A DNA stretch of 64,000 bases from Pseudomonas sp. CROZ-RG-20F-R04-15 (GCF_022662375.1 NZ_JAKNQL010000009.1:124001-188000); one strand, 5' to 3'. Counted from the first letter of the stretch, positions 27,691-36,712 are shown. Program-made: numbers and translations. The notes: generated by a model not told the origin, from the letters alone.

Positions 27691-30102
27691 TTAGGGCGCT
27701 GCCCGCATCGGCAACAGCTTCAACGTACTGCGTGTATTCGCCGTCACCTCTTCAGCATTGAAATGCGCCTGCACATAAATCCCGTCGACATACGCCTCAG
27801 CCTGATCGTCATAGTGGCTATCAAACGGCACACCACTCTGCCCGACCGGGTTGATCGTCAAGCCATGCGCCGGATCAGCAAAATCCACCAGCCGCCGCGT
27901 CGAGGGCCCGTAGGTCACCGGCCACGGCGCCGGGCCGATCCGTGCGGAAAGGTTGTTCGGCACCTCATGACTGCCCGGCGCCGCAAACGGTCCGACGTTG
28001 AAAATGCGGTCCAGTGGCTTCTGCTGCCCCAGCGGATGCCCGTGAGTCAGCGTGTGCGCGGTCCCCCATTTCCAGCCAGTAACATCGTCGCCAAGCGTAA
28101 GCTTCAGATGCGCCATGCTCGCCTGCCATGCCGTGCGCACGACGTCAGCGCGAGTTTCTTTAGCCGGCGTGCTGCGGTTATCCCACCACGGAGAATCCGC
28201 ATTCGCCGCCAGCTTCGGCAGCGCCGCATCGATCACTCGCGTCGACAGCAATGTCTCGAAGAAATCATTGCCCAACTCATCACGCATCGCCGCATCGGCC
28301 AGGTCATAGAGGAACTGGTTGAACACCGTCGCATTAACCGAATCCAGCGGATAGTCGCCCGGCCACTGCGCCAGTTGCTCGACCAGTTTCAGTTGCGCCG
28401 GATCGCTGACCACCTCACGTAGCACCGGTAGCAATGGCGCCAGCAATCGCGGGCCATAACCGGTCGCCGTGCCCAGTTGCAGTTTCTGGTTGGCCTCGTT
28501 GGTCCACTTCACGCTCTTGTCGCTGAGCTGGCGATTGAGTTGCTGGCCGCGATCGGCGAGGTTGTAGTAACCGGGAATCTCCATGCCGGTCGGCGACAGC
28601 GGCTGGAAGTTGGCCGAGACGATGTAGCCGCGTGCCGGGTTCTCTTCCTGCGGGTTGGCGCTGAACGGGTAGAAACCGTCCTTGTCGGCCTGATTGCTGC
28701 TGCCGTCGAGAATGAATTCCGGCCTCACCCCGGCCGGACGCTTGGGCAGCAACGCCGAAGCCCACCAGGCGATATCGCCTTTGGCGTTGGCGTAGACGAG
28801 GTTCAGCCCCGGTGCCTGCACCTTGGCTGCGGCGGCGCGGGCCTTGGCCAGGGTGTCGGCGCGGTTGAGCTGGTAGAAGCCTTCGAGGATCGGGTTCGGC
28901 GTTTCGAGAAACGCCCACCACATGGCGATCGGCGTCTTGCCGGCGGCGGTGCCGAGCGCATCGTTGACGATCGGTCCGTGGGGCGATTGGCGCAGGGTCA
29001 GGGTCACTGGCGACTGCCCCTTCACGTTGATCTGCTGCTCGGTCACGACCATGTCGGTCCACTGGCCGCGATACCAGACCTGATTCGGATTGTCCGGGTT
29101 GATCTTCTCGGCGATCAGATCCAGATCGTCGTTCTGGAACATGGTCAGGCTCCAGCCGAAGTCGAGGTTGTGCCCCAGAAACGCAAACGGCACCAGCGCC
29201 TGATGATGGCCGTACAGTTCAAAGCCCGGCGCCGACAATTGCGCCTCGTACCACACCGACGGCACCGAGAAGCGAATATGCGGGTCACCGGCCAGCAGCG
29301 GCTTGCCGCTCTGGCTGCGGCTGCCGGCAATCACCCAGGCGTTGCTGCCTTCGAACTGCGGCAGGCCATTGTCGATCAGCGCTTGTTCGCTGAGGCGGGC
29401 GAGGGCATTGACGTCTTTCCAGTCGCCGGCGGCGAGGGCCGGCGCTGGCTTGGCGTGACGGTTGGCCAGCACACCATTGGGCTGCCAGTCGAGATCGAAG
29501 ACCTTGAGGTAATCGGCGCCCAGTTGATCACGCACATAAGTCAGCAGCGGCTCGGTGCGAAACGCCGCCGCAAAGCTATAGGCCATGTAGCCGGCGACGC
29601 TGATGCTGTCTTCCGCCGTGAACGGCCGTTTGGGGATGCCCAGCACGTCGAACTCGATCGGTGCGGCGTGAGTGTCCTGATATTGGTTGATGCCATCCAG
29701 ATAGGCTTGCAGGCCCTTCCACGCCGGTGACTGTTTATCGAGACTGGCGACATAACTGGCGGCGCGCTCGCGGATGCGCAGGCTGCGGAACAGTTTGTCG
29801 GTGTCGAGCAGTTTCGGCCCGAGCACTTCGGCCAGTTCGCCCCGGGCGAGGCGGCGCATGGCTTCCATCTGGAACAGCCGGTCCTGGGCATGCACATAAC
29901 CGAGGGCGCGATAGAGGTCGGTTTCGTTCTCGGCGCGAATGTGCGGCACACCGCGCTCGTCGTAGCGCACGGTCACCGAACCTTGCAGATTGCGCAGTTC
30001 GACCTGGCCCTGGCGCGTCGGTTGTTTGCTGTAGACATACCAGCCGACGCCGGCAAGCAGAACAACGATGAGCAAGCCAATTACGGTGAACACGCGCTTC
30101 AT
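27691..30102 (-). CDS. hacB: penicillin acylase family protein, likely N-acyl-homoserine lactone acylase (HacB type)
   Basis: An 803-residue N-terminal nucleophile hydrolase. A membrane/signal segment (residues 4-22) is followed by the alpha chain, a spacer, and the autoproteolysis site GSNAWVIAGSRS, in which Ser253 becomes the beta-chain nucleophile. Other family parts are LGYVHAQDRLFQMEAMRRLA and PHGPIVND, with HGHPLGQQKPLDRIFNVG near the end. HacB (PA0305) lies near spu in P. aeruginosa and degrades long-chain AHL signals; the position here, four genes from spuH, is consistent. It could instead act on other amides. The start at 30102 gives MKRVFTVIGLLIVVLLAGVG. Confidence 0.75.
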   Translation of the reverse strand: MKRVFTVIGLLIVVLLAGVGWYVYSKQPTRQGQVELRNLQGSVTVRYDERGVPHIRAENETDLYRALGYVHAQDRLFQMEAMRRLARGELAEVLGPKLLDTDKLFRSLRIRERAASYVASLDKQSPAWKGLQAYLDGINQYQDTHAAPIEFDVLGIPKRPFTAEDSISVAGYMAYSFAAAFRTEPLLTYVRDQLGADYLKVFDLDWQPNGVLANRHAKPAPALAAGDWKDVNALARLSEQALIDNGLPQFEGSNAWVIAGSRSQSGKPLLAGDPHIRFSVPSVWYEAQLSAPGFELYGHHQALVPFAFLGHNLDFGWSLTMFQNDDLDLIAEKINPDNPNQVWYRGQWTDMVVTEQQINVKGQSPVTLTLRQSPHGPIVNDALGTAAGKTPIAMWWAFLETPNPILEGFYQLNRADTLAKARAAAAKVQAPGLNLVYANAKGDIAWWASALLPKRPAGVRPEFILDGSSNQADKDGFYPFSANPQEENPARGYIVSANFQPLSPTGMEIPGYYNLADRGQQLNRQLSDKSVKWTNEANQKLQLGTATGYGPRLLAPLLPVLREVVSDPAQLKLVEQLAQWPGDYPLDSVNATVFNQFLYDLADAAMRDELGNDFFETLLSTRVIDAALPKLAANADSPWWDNRSTPAKETRADVVRTAWQASMAHLKLTLGDDVTGWKWGTAHTLTHGHPLGQQKPLDRIFNVGPFAAPGSHEVPNNLSARIGPAPWPVTYGPSTRRLVDFADPAHGLTINPVGQSGVPFDSHYDDQAEAYVDGIYVQAHFNAEEVTANTRSTLKLLPMRAAP

Positions 30103-30204
30103 GGTGACTCCTTGTGCATGCGGGATTGCCGCCCGTCGGGCTGCAAACAATTAGCACAGACCCTCCGGCCCGTGCAGCGCTGTCCTTGAAAAGTCCGGAA
30201 TGCC

Positions 30205-30783
30205 TTACTGCGCCTCCACCGGCCACGGGCAGTAACACCCGACCGCCAGGGTGTGCGTGGCATTGACCGGGCGATCTTCCGTCAGAGCATTCAAAATCGG
30301 TTCGATAAAGCTGTTGCTGGAGTTGCAGGTCAGGCCTTCGCTGTACGGGCCGAAGTACGCCAGTTTGCCGCTGCGGTCCCAGATCGCCACGGCGGGGCTG
30401 GCCGGCACCCGTTCGGAGCCGGGCAATATCGTGATGGTTTTCAGGCTGCTGAGGGTCGCGGGCAACTGGCCGTGGCTGCCGGTTTTTTGCACGGCGAAGA
30501 ACTCCACGCCTTTGGCGCCGAACTGCTCGACCATCTCGGTCAGATGCTGTTGGTTGCCGACATTGCACGGGCAAGCCGGGTCCCAGAAGTGCACCAGACG
30601 AATCTTGCCGGGGCCAGCGAGATTGTCAGGAAGGCGCAGCGGATCACCGGAAAACACCGCTGTGTGTTCGCTGAATGCGCGCAGATAACGCCCTTGAAAC
30701 CAGTCATACGCGGCCCACAGCACCCCGGCGCAGATCAGCGCGAGCAGGCTGGCAAACAGTGCGGTGCGGTAGGGCGAACGCAT
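30205..30783 (-). CDS. membrane-anchored thioredoxin-like protein (DUF6436 type)
   Basis: A 192-residue protein with one N-terminal membrane anchor (residues 8-28) and a periplasmic thioredoxin-like domain. The active-site analogue is DPACPCNV (Cys71-Pro-Cys73), a CxC instead of the usual CxxC. The family phrases VHFWDPACPC, FFAVQKTG and PASPAVAIWDRSGKLAYFGPYS (the cis-Pro region) follow, and a C-terminal pair of Cys (GCYCPW) is present. A redox or copper-handling role is plausible. It is upstream of hacB on the same strand, separated by 102 bases. Confidence 0.8.
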   Translation of the reverse strand: MRSPYRTALFASLLALICAGVLWAAYDWFQGRYLRAFSEHTAVFSGDPLRLPDNLAGPGKIRLVHFWDPACPCNVGNQQHLTEMVEQFGAKGVEFFAVQKTGSHGQLPATLSSLKTITILPGSERVPASPAVAIWDRSGKLAYFGPYSEGLTCNSSNSFIEPILNALTEDRPVNATHTLAVGCYCPWPVEAQ

Positions 30784-30881
30784 GGATTTGGTTCCTCAGA
30801 GGCGGGCTAGCTTGCCATGTCTGCCACGACAGATGAATATCGCAGGCCGATAAAGTCTGTTTACCGTTTTGGAATTGCCTT

Positions 30882-31829
30882 ATGTCTGCCACTTTCGACC
30901 CCGATCAAATCCGCGCCAGCCTCAAGCCTTTGGCCGAGTGGCAGCCGTTGTCGGACGAGGCGAAGGCGTACCAGCAGTTTTATCAAACCGATTTTCCCCA
31001 TCGCGATGTCTGGCGTGGCATGGGCCGTTTCGACGTCGACGGTTATGAGCTGGTCAGCCATTGCTGGTGGCCGGAGAAGGTCAAGGCGACGCTGTTCCTG
31101 CTGCACGGTTACTACGATCACGTCGGACTCTACCGGCATGTGATCGAGTGGGCGCTGGACCAGGACTTTGTGGTGATCGCCTGTGACTTGCCGGGCCATG
31201 GCCTGTCGAGCGGGCCGCGCGCGAGCATTCGCGATTTCTCTGAATACCAGGACGTCCTGCAAGCCTTGTTTGCCGAGGCGCAGTCGATCGCGCTGCCGCA
31301 GCCGTGGCATCTGTGCGGGCAGAGCACCGGCGGGGCGATTGTGGTCGATCACCTGCTCAACCATGCTGAAAACAGCCCGGCGCAGGGTCAGGTGATTTTG
31401 ATGGCGCCACTGGTTCGGCCGCGAGCGTGGGGCTGGTCGCAACTGAGCTATTACCTGCTCAGGCCTTTCGTCCGGGGTGTTGCGCGACGCTTCAGCGAGA
31501 ATTCCAACGATCCGGCTTTCCTGCCGTTTCTGCAGGCCGATCCGTTGCAACCACGGCGCTTGCCGACGAAGTGGGTGGGCGCACTGTCACGCTGGATCAT
31601 CCGCGTCGAGCACGCGAAAAAAAGTCCGCGACGGCCGTTGATCATTCAGGGGCAGGCGGACATGACCGTCGACTGGCAGCACAATTTGCAGGTGATGAAG
31701 TGGAAGTTCGACCGGCCGCAGATTTTGCTGCTGGCCGAGGCGCGACATCATCTGGCGAATGAGACGGCGGAGATGCGCGAGGAGTATTTCGAGTTTCTGA
31801 GCAAGCGGATCAGGGGCAGGAATCCGTAG
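30882..31829 (+). CDS. alpha/beta hydrolase (lysophospholipase/monoacylglycerol lipase-like)
   Basis: A 315-residue alpha/beta hydrolase. The oxyanion region is FLLHGYYDHVGLYRHVIEWA, the nucleophile elbow GQSTG (Ser148), then the acid in GQADMTVDWQHN and catalytic His in EARHHLANE. A lid region lies around 165-230. It resembles serine aquatic lipases acting on mono- or lysolipids, but no substrate is assured. It is divergent from the thioredoxin-like gene and convergent with the DUF2059 gene. Confidence 0.85.
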   Translation: MSATFDPDQIRASLKPLAEWQPLSDEAKAYQQFYQTDFPHRDVWRGMGRFDVDGYELVSHCWWPEKVKATLFLLHGYYDHVGLYRHVIEWALDQDFVVIACDLPGHGLSSGPRASIRDFSEYQDVLQALFAEAQSIALPQPWHLCGQSTGGAIVVDHLLNHAENSPAQGQVILMAPLVRPRAWGWSQLSYYLLRPFVRGVARRFSENSNDPAFLPFLQADPLQPRRLPTKWVGALSRWIIRVEHAKKSPRRPLIIQGQADMTVDWQHNLQVMKWKFDRPQILLLAEARHHLANETAEMREEYFEFLSKRIRGRNP

Positions 31830-31845
31830 CGTCTGTGAGGGCCTC

Positions 31846-31938
31846 TTCGCGAGCAGGCTCGCTCCCACAGGGGATTGGGGATGTTCACAAATTTTGGTTC
31901 GCTGAAGATCCAGATGTGGGAGCGAGCCTGCTCGCGAA
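31846..31938. repeat. REP pair (REPIN)
   Basis: Inverted REP copies at 31846-31868 and 31916-31938 between two convergent genes. Confidence 0.9.
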
Positions 31939-31961
31939 GGCGATCGGTCAGGCGCTAAAGA

Positions 31962-32693
31962 TCATTGGCCGACCGCCAACCCCGCGCGAATCGCCGCCAA
32001 AGCCGCCTGGTAATACGCCTTGCCCTCAGCCGATTCAGCAAACGTCGCAAACTCTTCCAGCTCTTCATCCGACAAATCGCGATAGACATAGAGCAACGTG
32101 TTGTTCATGTCCGCGCCGATCTGATCCATCAAGCGCTGGCGCTGACCATTCAACATGCCCTGCGCCTGACCGCCACCGAGCAATCCCGGAATCATCGAAC
32201 TCAAACTGTCCGCCGCTACACCTGCAATCGCCAGGCTGACTTCGGCGCCGGCTTCACGGGCAGGCAAGGCTTGCGCGAGATGGCCGATGATCAGCAGACG
32301 GCTGTCGCTGGCCTGCATCTTCGGCAGGCCCTTGGCATTTTTCGCCAGTTGATCGCGACGGGTTGCGAGCAATTCAGCCGCGACAATTTTCTTGCCCAGT
32401 GGCGATTGAAAGAAGGTCAGTGCCGGTTTCGGATCGGCGAGTTTCTGCCGCAGTTGTGCTTCGGCACGTTGATCCACGGCCTGCGGGGCAAAGCGCTGGT
32501 TGCTGTTGTTGACCAACGCTTGAAAGACGGCGGGTGGCAGGCTGTTCTGGTAGCGCTGCTGCGCAGCTGTCAGGGCATCGTTGAAATGCGCACGTTGATC
32601 TGGCCAGCCGGCGACCTTGTACAACTGATCGTGGCCGTCCGCCCAGGCGGGCAACACGCAGAACATCAACAGTGAAAAAAGCAAACGGCGCAT
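31962..32693 (-). CDS. secreted protein with DUF2059 domain, function unknown
   Basis: A 243-residue protein with signal peptide MRRLLFSLLMFCVLPAWADG. The C-terminal half (about 150-243: YRDLSDEELEEFATFAESAE, YYQAALAAIRAGLAVG) is a DUF2059-like helical domain found in secreted or periplasmic proteins of many Proteobacteria. The N-terminal part has a repeated helical look. The start at 32693 is fixed by the signal peptide. It has no obvious catalytic residues. Confidence 0.8.
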   Translation of the reverse strand: MRRLLFSLLMFCVLPAWADGHDQLYKVAGWPDQRAHFNDALTAAQQRYQNSLPPAVFQALVNNSNQRFAPQAVDQRAEAQLRQKLADPKPALTFFQSPLGKKIVAAELLATRRDQLAKNAKGLPKMQASDSRLLIIGHLAQALPAREAGAEVSLAIAGVAADSLSSMIPGLLGGGQAQGMLNGQRQRLMDQIGADMNNTLLYVYRDLSDEELEEFATFAESAEGKAYYQAALAAIRAGLAVGQ

Positions 32694-32801
32694 AGGGACT
32701 CCTGTCAGCAGCGGACTATTCTCCGTGCGGTGCCGGTACTTGTCGAGAATTCGTATCAAGCCGCCGCGTGGCTCTGTCGGATTTCTTGCCGCCGACATAC
32801 T

Positions 32802-33434
32802 ATGCGCGCCATGCAAATATCCTCTGAACACCCACTGCTGTTACGCATTGTCGACGACCTGGCGGAACACGGCTGGTCGCAGCAGAACATATTCCTGCCC
32901 GCCGGTTTGACCCGCGAGCTGGCGGCCGAGTGCCGCAAACGTGAAGCCGAGGGAGAGCTGGCGCCAGCGGCGGTGGGGCGTGGGCCGTTCTCGGAGATCC
33001 GCGAGGGGATTCGTGGCGACCACATTCAGTGGATCGATCCGGGGCAGGCCGAGGCCAGCGACCGCTATCTGAACCTGATGGAGAGCCTGCGCGAGGCGCT
33101 CAACCGTGGCTTGTTCCTCGGTCTTGAGGACTTCGAATGCCATTTCGCGCTGTATCCGCCGGGTGCGTTTTATCGCCGGCATGTCGACCGTTTTCGCGAT
33201 GATGACAAGCGCATGGTCTCGGTGGTGGTCTACCTCAATGATGCGTGGCTGCCGGAGGATGGCGGTCAGTTGCGCATGTATCTGAACGATGAGCGCGTGC
33301 ATGACGTGCAGCCTACGGGCGGTTGTCTGGTGGTGTTTCTTTCCGGCGAAGTGCCTCATGAAGTGCTGCCGGCGAACCGCGAGCGCCTGTCGCTGACTGG
33401 CTGGTTTCGCCGCCGTGGCAACGAGCCGTTCTGA
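32802..33434 (+). CDS. 2OG-Fe(II) oxygenase family protein
   Basis: A 210-residue protein of the prolyl-4-hydroxylase-like 2-oxoglutarate oxygenase family. The iron triad is His127-x-Asp129 (RRHVDRF) and His186 (GEVPHEVLP); Arg195 (ANRERLSLTGWFRRR) should bind 2-oxoglutarate. The conserved FECHFALYPPGAFYRRHVDR strand is clear. The start could be 32802 (MRAMQISS) or 32811. The likely substrate is a protein proline or a small molecule, which is not determined. It lies one base before the DUF523 gene, so the two are co-transcribed. Confidence 0.88.
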   Translation: MRAMQISSEHPLLLRIVDDLAEHGWSQQNIFLPAGLTRELAAECRKREAEGELAPAAVGRGPFSEIREGIRGDHIQWIDPGQAEASDRYLNLMESLREALNRGLFLGLEDFECHFALYPPGAFYRRHVDRFRDDDKRMVSVVVYLNDAWLPEDGGQLRMYLNDERVHDVQPTGGCLVVFLSGEVPHEVLPANRERLSLTGWFRRRGNEPF

Positions 33435-33435
33435 G

Positions 33436-33921
33436 ATGGACAGGATTCTGGTCAGTCGCTGCCTGCTGGGTCATCGCGTGCGTTACGACGGTGGCGCGAG
33501 CGGGCCGTTTGATCTGCTTGAACAGTGGATTGTTGAAGGGCGGGTGGTGCCGTTGTGTCCGGAGGTGGCGGGGGGATTGCCGACGCCACGGGCGGCGGCG
33601 GAGATTCCGGGCGGGCAGGGTGGTGAGGTGCTGGATGGTGCTGCGGCGGTGATCACCACTGAGGGCGAGGATGTCAGTGCGCAGTTTCTAGAGGGGGCGC
33701 GGCAGGCGCTGGAGCTGGTGCAGAAGCACGGGATTCGTGTGGCAGTGCTCAAGGCCAGCAGTCCTTCTTGCGGGAATTTGCTGACTTACGACGGGACGTT
33801 CAGTGGCGTGAAAGTCTCCGGTGAAGGCGTAACGGCCGCATTGCTCAAGCGCCATGGTGTGCAGGTGTTCAGTGAGCTTGAACTGCCGCAGGCCGCGCTG
33901 GCCCTTGCTGCTTTGGACTGA
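33436..33921 (+). CDS. DUF523 family protein
   Basis: A 161-residue soluble protein with conserved cysteine motifs: SRCLLGHRVRYDG at the N-terminus, PLCPEVAGGLPTPR, and LKASSPSCG. These are the hallmarks of DUF523 proteins, whose function is undetermined; the Cys groups suggest metal or iron-sulfur binding. The start codon follows the previous gene's stop by one base. It is in an operon with the 2OG-Fe(II) oxygenase. Confidence 0.9.
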   Translation: MDRILVSRCLLGHRVRYDGGASGPFDLLEQWIVEGRVVPLCPEVAGGLPTPRAAAEIPGGQGGEVLDGAAAVITTEGEDVSAQFLEGARQALELVQKHGIRVAVLKASSPSCGNLLTYDGTFSGVKVSGEGVTAALLKRHGVQVFSELELPQAALALAALD

Positions 33922-33934
33922 TCCGCAATCGTTG

Positions 33935-34174
33935 CCCTCACCCCAGCCCTCTCCCGGAGGGAGAGGGGGCCGACCGAGGTGTCCGGCGCTATTCATCGAC
34001 CTGAAAGACCTTATCGACTGTGGATTCGACACAGCCATGACTGATCGACTATGGATTCAACACAGTCATGACCAGTCAATTTCGGATTCGGTACATCCAT
34101 TTCCAGGTCGGCGTACCTCTAAAGCATCCCCCAATCAGTCCCCTCTCCCTCTGGGAGAGGGTTAGGGTGAGGGG
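33935..34174. repeat. CCCTCACCC-bounded palindromic element, about 240 bp
   Basis: The left end CCCTCACCCCAGCCCTCTCC and right end GGGAGAGGGTTAGGGTGAGG are inverted. The interior repeats the phrase TCGACT.TGGATTC.ACACAG..ATGAC twice (about 34013-34072), so this copy has its own short tandem repeats. It fills the junction of the convergent DUF523 and SBP genes. Confidence 0.85.
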
Positions 34175-34177
34175 CTT

Positions 34178-34741
34178 TTAAGGTTTCAACCACTTCTCGG
34201 TCAACGCCGCCAAACGCCCATCCGCCCTGATCCGCTGCATCGCACTCGCAAGGCTGGCCTGAAACGCCGGATTACCCTTCTGAAACGGAATCGCCAGATC
34301 CACCGGCGCCGCCGCCTTCGGCTTCTCTTCCGTCAACGCCTGCACCAGCACCATCGGCCGGGGCTGCTCATCCTTCTTTGCCAGCAACTGCGAATCGACC
34401 TTGCCGTAAGGTTCGCTGAAGTCGAAACGATCCTTGAGTTCGGGTGTCAGTGCTATGTGGTTGAGCGCGACGTCGTACTTGCCGCTTTCAACGCCCTGGA
34501 GCAGGTCGGCCTCGTCGGTGACGATGAAGTCGGCGCGCACATCCAGCTCGTTGGCCAGCAGTTGCCCAAGCTCGACCTCGAACCCCGTGAGTGTGTCGCC
34601 TTCCTTGAAATTGAAGGGCGGTGTATTAGCCTCAAGGGCAATGCGCAGCTCGCCACGGTCGTTGACGTCATCAATCAGTTCGGCGTGAGCCAGCGGGCTC
34701 AAAAGGGGTAGCAGGCAGATCAGGCCAGGCAGAAAGCGCAT
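34178..34741 (-). CDS. short transporter-substrate-binding-domain protein (SBP family 3, lobe II reduced)
   Basis: A 187-residue secreted protein, signal peptide MRFLPGLICLLPLLSPLAHA. The sequence follows amino-acid ABC transporter binding proteins: LRIALEANTPPFNFKEGDTL, TGFEVELGQLLANEL, DLLQGVESGKYDVALNHIAL, DRFDFSEPYGKVDSQLLAKK, then directly the terminal helix region FQASLASAMQRIRADGRLAA. About 60 residues of the second lobe are missing compared with normal 250-residue proteins. The start at 34741 has AGGAG five bases upstream. No transporter genes are adjacent. Confidence 0.8.
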   Translation of the reverse strand: MRFLPGLICLLPLLSPLAHAELIDDVNDRGELRIALEANTPPFNFKEGDTLTGFEVELGQLLANELDVRADFIVTDEADLLQGVESGKYDVALNHIALTPELKDRFDFSEPYGKVDSQLLAKKDEQPRPMVLVQALTEEKPKAAAPVDLAIPFQKGNPAFQASLASAMQRIRADGRLAALTEKWLKP

Positions 34742-34876
34742 GGTCACTCCTTTGAAATCATTATCGCGATCCTCTGATTCAGGCTCGCTTTGCTATGGTT
34801 GTCGAGTGCCTTCGACAACGAATGGTCATGAAGTTGTCATGACCGTGCGGATTTTACGGAAAAACTGGAGAAGAAA

Positions 34877-35302
34877 ATGAAAAGCTTTATGTCACGTGCA
34901 GCGTTCGCGGGTGTGCTGATGGGCGTTTCGGTGCTGGCCAGTGCGGCGACACCGGCCCCCAAAGGCGCCGAAGTGTTCATCGTTTCTCCCGAGGACGGGG
35001 CCACGGTTTCGCAGACCTTCACCGTCAAGTTCGGTACCAAGGACGTCGCACTGGCGCCGGCCGGTGACGTCACCAAGAACACCGGTCACCATCACCTGCT
35101 GATCGACGCCAAGGAAATTGTTCCTGCCGGTTCGGTCGTCCCTACCGATGCCAACCATATGCACTTCGGCAAGGCGCAAACCCAGGCTGACATCAAGCTC
35201 GCTCCGGGCAAACACACCTTGCAGCTGGAACTTGGCGACAGCGGTCACATGGCATTCGACCCGCCAATCGTCTCGAAGAAAATCACCATCAACGTCGAAT
35301 AA
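34877..35302 (+). CDS. periplasmic DUF4399 domain protein
   Basis: A 141-residue secreted protein, signal peptide MKSFMSRAAFAGVLMGVSVLASA. The mature part carries VFIVSPEDGATVSQTFTVKFG, a His-rich NTGHHHLLIDAKE and NHMHFGKAQTQ, and GKHTLQLELGDSGHMAFDPP, all typical of DUF4399. The histidines suggest metal binding, but the function is unknown. It is followed by a bidirectional terminator. Confidence 0.9.
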   Translation: MKSFMSRAAFAGVLMGVSVLASAATPAPKGAEVFIVSPEDGATVSQTFTVKFGTKDVALAPAGDVTKNTGHHHLLIDAKEIVPAGSVVPTDANHMHFGKAQTQADIKLAPGKHTLQLELGDSGHMAFDPPIVSKKITINVE

Positions 35303-35320
35303 CCGTTTCGCCGTGCATGA

Positions 35321-35347
35321 AAAAGGGAGCCCGAAGGCTCCCTTTTT
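35321..35347. terminator. bidirectional rho-independent terminator
   Basis: AAAAGGGAGCC-CGAA-GGCTCCCTTTT stem loop with A/T runs on both flanks, between the convergent DUF4399 and serA genes. It is the only convergent junction in the window lacking a repetitive palindrome. Confidence 0.93.
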
Positions 35348-35364
35348 TGTCGCTCAGCGTTCGA

Positions 35365-36594
35365 TCAGAACAGCACACGGCTACGGATAGTGCCGTTGAT
35401 GTGCTGCAGCTTCTCTTGCGCCAGGTCCGAGTACTCGGCGTCGACGTCGATTACCACGTAGCCAACCTTCTCGTTGGTCTGCAGGAACTGACCGGAGATG
35501 TTGATGCCGTTTTCGGCGAAGACCTTGTTGATCTCGCTCATCACACCCGGGATGTTCTCGTGGATGTGCAGCAGACGGTGCTTGCCAGGGTGAGCCGGCA
35601 GGGCCACTTCCGGGAAGTTCACCGACGAAACGGAGGTACCGTTGTCGCTGTACTTGACCAGTTTTTCTGCCACTTCCAGACCGATGTTGGCTTGCGCTTC
35701 GGCGGTCGAACCACCGATGTGCGGGGTCAGGATCACGTTGTCGAGGCCACGCAGCGGGCTTTCGAACTCTTCGTCGTTGGAGCGTGGCTCCACCGGGAAT
35801 ACGTCGATGGCCGCGCCGATCAGGTGCTTGTCCTTGATTGCGTCCGCCAGAGCGTCCAGTTCAACCACGGTGCCACGCGCCGCGTTGATCAGGATGCCGC
35901 CCTTCTTGATGGCGCGGATTTCCTTTTCGCCGATCATCCACTGGGTCGCAGCGGTTTCCGGAACGTGCAGGGTGACGATGTCGGACATGCCCAGCAGCTC
36001 GGTCAGGCTACCGATTTGAGTGGCGTTGCCCAGCGGCAGCTTGGTCACGGTGTCGTAGAAATACACCTGCATGCCCAGACCTTCAGCCAGAACCGACAGC
36101 TGGGTACCGATCGAACCGTAGCCGACGATGCCGAGTTTCTTGCCACGGATCTCGAAGGAGTTGGCTGCGGATTTGATCCAGCCGCCACGGTGGCAGGAAG
36201 CGTTTTTCTCCGGGATGCCGCGCAGCAGCAGGATCGCTTCGGCCAGAACCAGCTCGGCAACGGAGCGGGTGTTGGAGTACGGCGCATTGAACACGGCGAT
36301 ACCGCGCTCGCGGGCAGCACTCAGGTCAACCTGGTTGGTGCCGATGCAGAAACAGCCGACCGCTACCAGCTTCTTCGCGTGATCGAAGATCTCTTCGGTC
36401 AGTTGGGTGCGCGAGCGAATGCCGATGAAGTGAGCGTCAGCGATCTTTTCCTTGAGCTGAGCTTCCGGCAAGGAACCTGTCAGGTATTCGATGCTGGTGT
36501 AGCCCGCCGCCTTGAGGACGTCGACAGCCGATTGGTGGACGCCTTCGAGAAGAAGGAACTTGATCTTGCTCTTATCGAGAGAAGTCTTGCTCAT
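35365..36594 (-). CDS. serA: D-3-phosphoglycerate dehydrogenase
   Basis: A 409-residue enzyme oxidising 3-phosphoglycerate to 3-phosphohydroxypyruvate, the first step of serine synthesis. It contains the Rossmann motif GIVGYGSIG (Gly158, Gly160, Gly163), RGTVVELDALADAI, the catalytic His in LTPHIGGSTAEAQ, and a C-terminal ACT domain (about 335-409: HIHENIPGVMSEINKVFAEN ... GYVVIDVDAEYS) that senses serine. The length equals E. coli SerA. It is divergent from a D-2-hydroxyglutarate dehydrogenase-like flavoprotein. SerA of this type also reduces 2-oxoglutarate to D-2-hydroxyglutarate. Confidence 0.96.
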   Translation of the reverse strand: MSKTSLDKSKIKFLLLEGVHQSAVDVLKAAGYTSIEYLTGSLPEAQLKEKIADAHFIGIRSRTQLTEEIFDHAKKLVAVGCFCIGTNQVDLSAARERGIAVFNAPYSNTRSVAELVLAEAILLLRGIPEKNASCHRGGWIKSAANSFEIRGKKLGIVGYGSIGTQLSVLAEGLGMQVYFYDTVTKLPLGNATQIGSLTELLGMSDIVTLHVPETAATQWMIGEKEIRAIKKGGILINAARGTVVELDALADAIKDKHLIGAAIDVFPVEPRSNDEEFESPLRGLDNVILTPHIGGSTAEAQANIGLEVAEKLVKYSDNGTSVSSVNFPEVALPAHPGKHRLLHIHENIPGVMSEINKVFAENGINISGQFLQTNEKVGYVVIDVDAEYSDLAQEKLQHINGTIRSRVLF

Positions 36595-36712
36595 CTGCGT
36601 AAACCTGTATCCCGGAGAAAAATGGCAGGGAGGGGCGCAGCCTGGAGCTGACCCAAACGGCAGGAAAGCCGTTACCGCAGATCAGGCCTGGGGCACTGTC
36701 CTGCGGGGTCGA

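Noticed and set aside
34742..34876. Small gene between the short SBP and DUF4399 genes
   Set aside because: The gap is 135 bases, A/T-richer, and holds only promoter-like sequence.
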